A stretch of DNA of 5,582 nt from positions 1 to 5,582 of the forward strand of contig JAJZFR010000420.1 in assembly GCA_021805265.1 (NCBI GenBank). The letters are read 5' to 3'. Positions 1-4,576 of the stretch are shown here, piece after piece. This stretch comes from Acidobacteriota bacterium. GTDB taxonomy: Bacteria > Acidobacteriota > Terriglobia > Terriglobales > Acidobacteriaceae. Both the position numbers and the translations under genes were made by a program. Position 1 is the first letter of the stretch; each line of letters begins with the position of its first letter. Under the pieces are notes generated by a model. That model was not told the origin of the DNA. It was given only the letters and a program-made list of their open reading frames with translations, and did not search any database.

Positions 1-2
1 TC

Positions 3-1196
3 GCGACCAATGTAGTCGCCACGCTCGATGCGATTGAGATCACGGAGCGCGAGCGCTGCATCAGCTATCTGCCGCTGCCACACATCTTCGAGCGGATGCT
101 GGACTACCTGATGTTCCACTGCGGCGCGCAGATTGCGTACTGCTCTCAGATGGAACGGCTGCCGCAGATCATGAAGGAGATTCACCCGACGGCGTTTGTC
201 GCCGTGCCGCGCGTCTACGAAAAGATTCGCCAGGGCGTGGAGCAGAAGTCCTCCGCATCGCCGGTGAAGAAACGCATCTTCGAGTGGGCGCTCGGCGTGG
301 GTGCCAAGCATCGCGATGTCGTGCTGGCAGGGCGCAGGCCGACAGCCTTGAGCTGGCGCGTGGCCGACAAACTGGTCTACAGCAAAGTGAAGGAGGCCTT
401 CGGCGGATGCGTTCATACGTTCATCTCTGGCGGTGCACCGCTCGGCACCGATACCGGGTACTGGTTTGCCGCGATGGGTATTGCCATCTGCGAAGGCTAC
501 GGGCTGACCGAGACTTCTCCTGTGCTTTCCATCAACGCGCGAGATGCGCTGCGCATGGGATCAGTTGGCAAAGCGCTGCGGAATATCGAGTGCCGCCTGG
601 CCGAGGACGGCGAGTTGCTGGTGCGCGGACCGTCCATCTTCCAGGGCTATTGGAAAAAGGAAACAGCGACACGCGAGTGCATCGACGCGGAGGGATGGTT
701 CTCGACCGGCGACATCGCGCAGATCTATGGGGATGGATTCCTTTTCATCACCGATCGCAAGAAGGAATTGCTCAAGACTTCCGGCGGCAAGCTGATTGCT
801 CCGCAGCCGATCGAGAACCGGCTCAAGGCGGATCTGCTGGTGGGCAATGTTGCTGTCGTCGGCGACAAACACAAGTTTCTCGCCGCCCTGATCAGCCCCA
901 ACTTCGCCGCGCTCGAAGCCTGGGCAGCCCAACACGGAATCTTTGCGGCGAGCCGCGGGGAACTGGTTGCCAACGCGCGCGTCATCGGTCATTATGCTGA
1001 GATCGTGGCGCAGGCGAATGCGAAGCTCGCCAGCTTTGAATCCATCAAACGGTTTCTTGTCGTCGCCGAGGAGTGGACGCTCGAAGGCGGCGAGTTGACG
1101 CCCAGCATGAAGCTGAAACGGCGCGTCATTACAACGAACTACGCGGAGCCGATTGCGAGTCTTTACGCCGACGAGGCCACTTCCCACGGCGGATAG
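3..1196 (+). CDS. Long-chain fatty acid--CoA ligase (AMP-forming), FadD15-type, 5' truncated by the window edge
   Basis: This protein activates fatty acids to acyl-CoA through an acyl-adenylate (EC 6.2.1.3), feeding beta-oxidation or lipid synthesis, in the cytoplasm or at the inner membrane. The frame is open from the left edge; 397 residues are visible, while the family is usually about 600, so the N-terminal part including the ATP P-loop is missing. Numbering from the codon at position 3, the first visible block reads SYLPLPHIFERM, followed by the adenylation motif YGLTET at 166-171, STGD at 234-237, and the long-chain acyl-CoA synthetase signature DRKKELLKTSGGK at 251-263. Near the C-terminus, LTPSMKLKR carries the likely catalytic lysine at about 370. 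The C-terminus looks complete and ends in TAG. An ATG at 96 lies inside the conserved domain and is not the true start. The next gene begins 183 bases downstream. The family call is secure; chain-length preference cannot be read. Confidence 0.95.
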   Translation, partial: ATNVVATLDAIEITERERCISYLPLPHIFERMLDYLMFHCGAQIAYCSQMERLPQIMKEIHPTAFVAVPRVYEKIRQGVEQKSSASPVKKRIFEWALGVGAKHRDVVLAGRRPTALSWRVADKLVYSKVKEAFGGCVHTFISGGAPLGTDTGYWFAAMGIAICEGYGLTETSPVLSINARDALRMGSVGKALRNIECRLAEDGELLVRGPSIFQGYWKKETATRECIDAEGWFSTGDIAQIYGDGFLFITDRKKELLKTSGGKLIAPQPIENRLKADLLVGNVAVVGDKHKFLAALISPNFAALEAWAAQHGIFAASRGELVANARVIGHYAEIVAQANAKLASFESIKRFLVVAEEWTLEGGELTPSMKLKRRVITTNYAEPIASLYADEATSHGG

Positions 1197-1334
1197 GCTT
1201 GCCGATGTGGCGCCACAGCGTGCTGCCGCAGGTCCGGAACCGCTGAAGTGCCCGAAAAAACGGCCCGCCCCACGCTCCGATCCTCCCCAGCGAACAGAAC
1301 GCCACCACTGCGGGAAATTCGTCGTCAGGGAGGC

Positions 1335-1343
1335 TGTTATCCT
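1335..1343 (+). promoter_or_regulatory. Possible extended -10 promoter for the EF-P family gene
   Basis: TGTTATCCT fits an extended -10 element (TG-N-TATNNT) with two mismatches in the hexamer. The region 17-18 bases upstream (aaattc) does not resemble a -35 box. It would start transcription near 1350, giving a leader of about 30 bases that includes the ribosome binding site. The evidence is sequence resemblance only. Confidence 0.3.
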
Positions 1344-1367
1344 GAAGGGTCGAAACGATTGCAAGAC

Positions 1368-1373
1368 AAAGGA
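1368..1373 (+). promoter_or_regulatory. Ribosome binding site that fixes the EF-P family start
   Basis: AAAGGA lies six bases before the ATG at 1380. It supports that start over the in-frame ATG at 1248, and the protein from 1380 has the expected EF-P length. Confidence 0.7.
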
Positions 1374-1379
1374 AAAAGC

Positions 1380-1955
1380 ATGGCGGCATTACTGGAAGCA
1401 ATCGAAGTGAAACGAAAGATGGTCTTCGAGCATGAGGGCGTTCCCTTCGCCTGTCTCGACGCCGAGGTATCCACGCCGACCGCGCGCGGCGGACAGACGC
1501 TGGTACGGCTCAAGATGCGCAATCTGTTGACGCGCGCGGTCTTTGACAAGACCTTCAAGGCGGGCGAGCGGTTCAAGGAACCGGACCTGGTTACCGTCGA
1601 TGCGTCGTATCTTTACAGCGACGGCGACGGCTCCTATTTTCTCGATCAGGAGAGCTATGAAACGCTGCAACTCTCGCCGGATATGGTGGGCGACGCACTG
1701 GAGTTTCTGCTCGAAGGAATGATGATCCGGCTCGATAAATTCAACGGCAACCCGATTGGCCTCGAGCTGCCGCAGCAGGTCGAGTTGACCGTCGAATACA
1801 CCGAGCCGGGTGTGCGCGGCGACACCGCCAGCGGCGCGGTGACCAAGCTCGCAAAGCTCGAAACCGGCCTCGAAATCCGCGTGCCGTTTTTCATCAAGAC
1901 CGGGGAAAAGATCAAGGTGTATACCGAGACGCGGGAGTTTGCCGGGCGAGCATAA
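1380..1955 (+). CDS. efp: Elongation factor P family protein with EfpL/YeiP-type loop
   Basis: EF-P proteins bind ribosomes stalled on proline-rich sequences and promote peptide bond formation. The 191 residues match the usual length of 185-190. Three domains are visible: a KOW-like N-terminal domain (about 8-70), a central OB domain (about 72-130), and a C-terminal OB domain (about 135-191) with LETGLEIRVP and GEKIKV. The loop that reaches the peptidyl-transferase centre reads S31-T-P-T-A-R36-G-G. Canonical EF-P has PGKGG or a related form with a modified lysine or arginine at its tip; the longer S-P-T-A-R-G form is typical of EfpL (YeiP), where an unmodified arginine sits at the tip. The middle and C-terminal parts (ELPQQVELTV, TEPGVRGDTAS) look more like ordinary EF-P, so the protein combines features of both groups. 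The phosphofructokinase gene starts 86 bases downstream on the same strand. The family is certain; the EfpL assignment rests on the loop. Confidence 0.93.
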   Translation: MAALLEAIEVKRKMVFEHEGVPFACLDAEVSTPTARGGQTLVRLKMRNLLTRAVFDKTFKAGERFKEPDLVTVDASYLYSDGDGSYFLDQESYETLQLSPDMVGDALEFLLEGMMIRLDKFNGNPIGLELPQQVELTVEYTEPGVRGDTASGAVTKLAKLETGLEIRVPFFIKTGEKIKVYTETREFAGRA

Positions 1956-2024
1956 ACGCGTCCGGTAAACTGGTGCGAACCGGATTCTCTGTGCGGTGAA
2001 GTTCCTTATGCCAGCAGAAAAATT

Positions 2025-2031
2025 AAAGGAG
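2025..2031 (+). promoter_or_regulatory. Strong ribosome binding site of the phosphofructokinase gene
   Basis: AAAGGAG sits ten bases before the ATG at 2042, inside an A-rich stretch. The conserved PFK N-terminus (MRVALLTGGGD) begins exactly at that ATG, which confirms the start. No convincing -10/-35 pair was found in the 86-base gap, so the gene may be co-transcribed with the EF-P family gene or use a promoter not recognised here. Confidence 0.75.
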
Positions 2032-2041
2032 AGTAGAGAAC

Positions 2042-3076
2042 ATGCGAGTAGCTTTGTTGACCGGCGGCGGCGACTGCCCCGGACTGAATGCCGTCATCTA
2101 TGCGGCAGTGCGCAAGGGAATCAACACCTATGGCGATGAGTTTGTCGGCTTCCTGAACGGCTGGCGCGGTGTGCTGGATAACAACTGGATTCCGCTGACG
2201 CTCGAAAAAGTGGACGGCATCCAGTTGCAGGGCGGCACCATTCTTCACTCCTCGCGCACCAATGTGAAGAAGATTCCCGGCGGCATCGACCAGGTGAAGG
2301 AAGTGTTGAAGGCCAACAAGATCGACGCGCTCATCGCCCTCGGCGGAGACGACACCCAGTCGGTGACCCTCGCCCTGACCGAGGCGGGAATCCCCGGCGT
2401 CGGTGTGCCCAAGACCATCGACAACGACATCAACGGAACCGACGCCACCTTTGGCTACGACACCGCGGTCTCCATTGCGACCGAAGCCGTTGACCGCATT
2501 CGCACCACGGCTGACTCGCACAACCGCGTGGTGGTGATCGAAGTGATGGGCCGCGACGCCGGCTGGATCGCCTATGCAGCGGGCGTGGCGGGCGGCGCGG
2601 ACGTGGTGCTGGTGCCGGAGAAAGAAATCGACATCGACCACGTGACGAAGCTGCTCAAGTACAACTACGACCGCGGCAAACACTACGGTCTGGTCGTCGT
2701 CGCCGAGGGTTGCCATCTTCCGGCTGTCGGTCAGGTGCTCGGCTCCGGCGAAGTAGACTCCTTCGGTCATGCGCGCCTGTCAGGCATCGGCGAAGCCCTC
2801 GCCAAACTCATCGAAGAGAAGACCGGCTTCGAGACCCGCTCGGTCAACCTGGGCCACACTCAGCGCGGCGGCTCGCCCACGGCCTATGATCGCGTCCTCG
2901 GCCAGCGTTACGGCCTCCACGCCATCGATATGGTCCACCAGCAGAAGTGGGGCCGCATCGCCGTGCTCAAAGGCACCGACATCACCGACATCACCATCAA
3001 GGAAGCCGTGGCCACCAATCGCCGCCTCGACCAGCGCTTCTTTGACGTGATCCGCGATCTCGAAGCCAAGGTTTAG
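2042..3076 (+). CDS. pfp: Phosphofructokinase family, predicted pyrophosphate-dependent (PPi--fructose-6-phosphate 1-phosphotransferase)
   Basis: The enzyme phosphorylates fructose 6-phosphate to fructose 1,6-bisphosphate in glycolysis; PPi-dependent forms (EC 2.7.1.90) also run the reverse reaction. The 344 residues form a complete group III-style PFK. Motifs in order are TGGGDCPGLNA (7-17), GGDD (101-104), PKTIDND (123-129) with catalytic aspartates D127 and D129, MGRDAGW (169-175) and GHTQRGGSP (271-279). Two positions decide the phosphoryl donor. ATP enzymes such as E. coli PfkA have glycine in GGDG and glycine in PGTIDND; here they are D104 and K124, the pair known from PPi-PFKs such as that of Amycolatopsis methanolica. 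The arginine at the E. coli effector position in the N-terminal helix (AAIR) is tyrosine (Y20), which agrees with loss of PEP/ADP control, although that alignment was made by eye. The donor assignment is inference from motifs; automatic annotation may call it simply 6-phosphofructokinase. Confidence 0.95.
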   Translation: MRVALLTGGGDCPGLNAVIYAAVRKGINTYGDEFVGFLNGWRGVLDNNWIPLTLEKVDGIQLQGGTILHSSRTNVKKIPGGIDQVKEVLKANKIDALIALGGDDTQSVTLALTEAGIPGVGVPKTIDNDINGTDATFGYDTAVSIATEAVDRIRTTADSHNRVVVIEVMGRDAGWIAYAAGVAGGADVVLVPEKEIDIDHVTKLLKYNYDRGKHYGLVVVAEGCHLPAVGQVLGSGEVDSFGHARLSGIGEALAKLIEEKTGFETRSVNLGHTQRGGSPTAYDRVLGQRYGLHAIDMVHQQKWGRIAVLKGTDITDITIKEAVATNRRLDQRFFDVIRDLEAKV

Positions 3077-3098
3077 CTTCTGCTTCAACAAAGCCCAC

Positions 3099-3130
3099 GC
3101 GCCCCGGCCGGATTCCCTCCGCCGGGGTGC
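3099..3130 (+). terminator. GC-rich hairpin after the phosphofructokinase gene, possible terminator
   Basis: Bases 3099-3108 (gcgccccggc) pair with 3121-3130 (gccggggtgc) in a 10-base-pair stem with one G-T pair and a 12-base loop. It begins 23 bases after the stop codon, a usual place for a terminator. No T-tract follows, so it is not a classical intrinsic terminator; it may protect the 3' end or act with Rho. Confidence 0.45.
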
Positions 3131-3162
3131 ATGTGGTTCGCACCATAACCGGCAACCCCAAA

Positions 3163-3195
3163 GGATTGCGCACGGCTTCATGCCTGCCGCAATCC
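3163..3195. repeat. Inverted repeat, 8 perfect pairs with an extended inner stem
   Basis: GGATTGCG (3163-3170) is the exact reverse complement of CGCAATCC (3188-3195). Inside, CA/TG and GGC/GCC can extend the stem around a five-base loop (ttcat), with one bulged C on each side. No T-run follows on the plus strand; on the minus strand only three Ts follow. It could be a second terminator-like stem or a structured RNA element. Confidence 0.5.
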
Positions 3196-3272
3196 AAGGT
3201 AGACGCCTGCCACGCCCTCGCGCGACTTGCAGCGCAGCTTCGACTCTGTCCGTACAATTCCCGGAAAAACCC

Positions 3273-3301
3273 TTGAATATCCCCGCGATTCCGGCTATAC
3301 A
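3273..3301 (+). promoter_or_regulatory. Sigma70-type promoter for the HTH gene
   Basis: TTGAAT (3273-3278) and TATACA (3296-3301) are separated by exactly 17 bases, and each matches its consensus hexamer at four of six positions. Transcription would start near 3308 and leave a leader of about 62 bases before the ATG at 3370. This is the best -35/-10 pair in the window. Confidence 0.55.
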
Positions 3302-3357
3302 CAGGAATATACGGTGTTGGTCGAGTGCCGCCTGCGAAGAAGTTGCCGGGGCTGGCT

Positions 3358-3364
3358 GGGGGAG
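3358..3364 (+). promoter_or_regulatory. Ribosome binding site that fixes the HTH gene start
   Basis: GGGGGAG ends five bases before the ATG at 3370. It favours this start over the in-frame GTG at 3325 and the ATG at 3421, which lies directly at the edge of the DNA-binding domain. Confidence 0.65.
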
Positions 3365-3369
3365 TCGTT

Positions 3370-3648
3370 ATGCGCACTGCTGAAAAAAGAAACCTGCTCG
3401 TTCCCGAGATTCGCGAGGTCATGGACATTCGCCAAGCCTCGGACTATCTCGGCATCTCGCCGGATACGCTCTACAAATACGCCTCGGAGGGCTTTATCCC
3501 GGCCTTCAAGCTGGGCAATCGCTGGCGTTTCAAGCGGTCGCGGATGGATGAATGGATGGATCGCCAATCGGACAGGCAGGCTGGCAGTCTGGCAGACACG
3601 CCGACAATGGACGCGAGCGGTAAAAAGCCCGTCAAAGCCGCTCTGTAA
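3370..3648 (+). CDS. Small helix-turn-helix DNA-binding protein, excisionase (HTH_17) family
   Basis: The 92-residue product is almost entirely one winged-helix domain of the excisionase/MerR-like HTH_17 type. Residues 18-63 show the family pattern: MDIRQASDYLGIS (first helices), PDTLYKYASEGFIP (recognition helix region), FKLGNRWRF (wing) and RSRMDEWM (closing helix). The N-terminal 17 residues and the tail after residue 66 (rich in S, D, K and A) look flexible. Such proteins bind DNA; phage members direct excision, but many stand-alone chromosomal copies have unknown targets. No integrase, phage gene or attachment site is nearby, so an excisionase role is not supported here and a small regulator is more likely. 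It has its own promoter and converges on the membrane-protein gene 42 bases downstream. Two short tandem repeats lie in the 3' part of the gene. The domain is secure; the target is unknown. Confidence 0.88.
   Translation: MRTAEKRNLLVPEIREVMDIRQASDYLGISPDTLYKYASEGFIPAFKLGNRWRFKRSRMDEWMDRQSDRQAGSLADTPTMDASGKKPVKAAL
3542..3561 (+). repeat. Tetranucleotide tandem repeat inside the HTH gene
   Basis: Five GGAT units with one mismatch (the third is GAAT) encode part of RMDEWMD at the end of the HTH domain. It may merely reflect the amino acids encoded, but a change of one unit would shift the frame. Confidence 0.6.
3575..3598 (+). repeat. Three 8-base tandem units in the HTH gene tail
   Basis: GGCAG recurs at 3575, 3583 and 3591 with an exact 8-base period (units GGCAGGCT, GGCAGTCT, GGCAGACA). 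The segment encodes the flexible tail after the DNA-binding domain. Eight is not a multiple of three, so a copy-number change would alter the downstream frame. Confidence 0.55.
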
Positions 3649-3690
3649 ATTCGGCGATCCAACTCCTCACCGTGGGCAGCTTCAGTTCAA

Positions 3691-4374
3691 TTACGAGACA
3701 GCGCTCTCTGCCTGGTTCACGCTGCTCGATATTTTTCCGCTTCGAACCATCAGCGTGATCGCTGCCGCTAACCACCACAGCGCCTGGACTCCGGCGACTG
3801 CCGTCACTGGCCCCGGCAACGTAAGCCGGAGCATGAATATCGCGCCCAGCGCCGCAAAGGTGATTGCCAGCCCGAGCGCCAGATAGCCGAAAATCCTGGG
3901 CAGAATCCTCGAGTTGAGAAGAACAATGCCCAGGGGCAGGAACAGGCCGGGAGCCGCCACGATGAAGTAAAGGTGCTGCACCGCGAAGATCAGCCTCAGA
4001 CTCACCAGCGGCATCATGGGCGGGTCCGTGGTCATCGCGCTGATGTAGAAGGTGATCTCGATAAGACTCACGGTCATCAGGATGCTGGCGCCAAGCAGGG
4101 TCATCCAGCCGGAAAGCCGCTGCGTTGCTCCAGCCAGATGAACCAGAGCAAGGGCAAAAAGCACGATCAGCACTGGCCCAACCGCCTGCAACCACGCTCC
4201 CCAAAGTATCGCCGCATAATGCTGCTGGCCGAACTTGACCAGGTCTGCAATGGTTATGCCCGGCGGCGGAGCGCTGTTGATCGCGAAGGACAGCATCATC
4301 AGAAAAACACCGACGCCGCCGCTGATCCCACTCAGAATACAAAAGCAGCGTTGGGAGAGAAAGTCTTTGTCCAT
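3691..4374 (-). CDS. Uncharacterised integral membrane protein with six predicted helices
   Basis: I do not recognise the family. The 227-residue product starts MDKDFLSQ and shows about six hydrophobic segments: roughly 13-32, 54-80, 90-113, 128-153, 158-180 and 190-210. Notable features are APPPGIT in the first outer loop, a single charged residue (E106) within the third helix (SLIEITFY), a TTDPPM loop between helices 3 and 4, and a tryptophan pair (ALWWLA) at the start of the last helix. No enzyme or transporter signature is visible. The start at 4374 is chosen because GAGG lies seven bases upstream; an adjacent ATG at 4377 would add one methionine. The reading frame continues open upstream to 4713, but that extension is arginine-rich, overlaps the divergent peptidase gene and is unlikely to be translated. 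The gene converges with the HTH gene and diverges from the peptidase gene. Confidence 0.78.
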   Translation of the reverse strand: MDKDFLSQRCFCILSGISGGVGVFLMMLSFAINSAPPPGITIADLVKFGQQHYAAILWGAWLQAVGPVLIVLFALALVHLAGATQRLSGWMTLLGASILMTVSLIEITFYISAMTTDPPMMPLVSLRLIFAVQHLYFIVAAPGLFLPLGIVLLNSRILPRIFGYLALGLAITFAALGAIFMLRLTLPGPVTAVAGVQALWWLAAAITLMVRSGKISSSVNQAESAVS

Positions 4375-4379
4375 CATGG

Positions 4380-4385
4380 CACCTC
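4380..4385 (-). promoter_or_regulatory. Ribosome binding site of the membrane-protein gene, within a small hairpin
   Basis: On the minus strand GAGGTG precedes the ATG at 4374 by five bases (its GAGG core by seven). The GAGG is also part of the 3' arm of a five-base-pair stem, CCTCG/CGAGG (4395-4391 with 4386-4382) with a four-base loop, so the site could be masked in the mRNA. Confidence 0.5.
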
Positions 4386-4440
4386 GTGGGCGAGGCCCCG
4401 AACGCGCTCGCAATCCATACAGGCATCTTCTGTTTCGATA

Positions 4441-4468
4441 TACGCGGACACCATTGCCCAGGTTCCAC
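4441..4468 (-). promoter_or_regulatory. Candidate ECF sigma factor promoter for the membrane-protein gene
   Basis: On the minus strand GTGGAACC (4468-4461) is followed, after exactly 16 bases, by CGTA (4444-4441). A GAAC/GAAAC-type -35 with N16 and CGTA or CGTC is the known pattern of several ECF sigma factors, for example SigW of Bacillus subtilis. The predicted RNA would start near 4434, about 60 bases before the start codon. No ECF sigma factor gene lies in the window. Confidence 0.35.
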
Positions 4469-4560
4469 TTTTTCTGTCCAGACGCGGGCAAAGTCGTGGA
4501 GCCACGCTGTGAGCCAGCCAGCGCATCCTCCAGCGCATCTTGGCCGAGAGGTTGAGAGCA

Positions 4561-4569
4561 TGGTATACC
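4561..4569 (+). promoter_or_regulatory. Extended -10 promoter candidate for the peptidase gene
   Basis: TGGTATACC fits TG-N-TATANN. It ends seven bases before the ATG at 4577, so transcription would start at or next to the start codon and give a leaderless mRNA. The -35 region is poor (tggccg at 4541-4546). The core GGTATACC is itself an 8-base palindrome. Confidence 0.35.
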
Positions 4570-4576
4570 TAACCGG

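Larger units (their letters stand above)
1197..1379. other. Intergenic region between the acyl-CoA synthetase and EF-P genes
   Basis: No convincing gene is present in these 183 bases. An in-frame ATG at 1248 could extend the EF-P reading frame by 44 codons, but that stretch is basic, proline-rich and unlike any EF-P N-terminus. The region holds a perfect 12-base palindrome (TGTGGCGCCACA, 1206-1217) ten bases after the upstream stop codon, and a weak extended -10 candidate close to the EF-P gene. No stem followed by a T-tract was found, so termination of the upstream gene is unexplained. Confidence 0.6.
3077..3369. other. Intergenic region with two hairpins and a promoter
   Basis: No reading frame in these 293 bases looks like a gene. 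The first half carries two strong inverted repeats (3099-3130 and 3163-3195). The second half carries a well-spaced sigma70-type promoter (3273-3301) and a leader of about 60 bases before the HTH gene. A GTG at 3325 is in frame with the HTH gene but has no good ribosome binding site. No tRNA-like cloverleaf was seen. Confidence 0.6.
4378..4576. other. Divergent control region between the membrane-protein and peptidase genes
   Basis: These roughly 200 bases separate two divergent genes and must hold both promoters. On the minus side there is an ECF-like promoter candidate (4441-4468) and a hairpin at the ribosome binding site. On the plus side there is an extended -10 candidate (4561-4569) right before the peptidase start. 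Reading frames that cross the region have no recognisable protein features. Confidence 0.6.

Noticed and set aside
561..1364. A 267-codon open frame on the minus strand opposite the acyl-CoA synthetase gene
   Set aside because: It is antisense to a conserved coding region, shows no protein family features, and its start has no support.
1248..1379. An N-terminal extension of the EF-P family protein from the ATG at 1248
   Set aside because: The added 44 residues match nothing in EF-P and the ATG at 1380 has a ribosome binding site and gives the family length.
1961..1984. TCCGG/CCGGA inverted repeat between the EF-P and phosphofructokinase genes as a terminator
   Set aside because: The stem has five pairs with a 14-base loop and no T-tract.
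2006..2770. A 254-codon open frame on the minus strand opposite the phosphofructokinase gene
   Set aside because: It lies antisense to a fully conserved enzyme. Its product is rich in H, V, G and D with no recognisable domain, as expected from the complement of GC-rich codons.
3131..3150. A ggttcgcacc motif resembling a tRNA T-arm
   Set aside because: No acceptor stem, anticodon arm or D-arm can be built around it.
3649..3690. A bidirectional terminator between the convergent HTH and membrane-protein genes
   Set aside because: Only a four-base-pair stem (GCCG/CGGC, partly inside the HTH gene) is present, and the T-run seen on the minus strand is ten bases away from it. This is too weak to annotate.
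3973..4512. A 179-codon open frame on the plus strand opposite the membrane-protein gene
   Set aside because: Its product is rich in Q, H, R and D with no domain, and it is antisense to the better-supported membrane gene.
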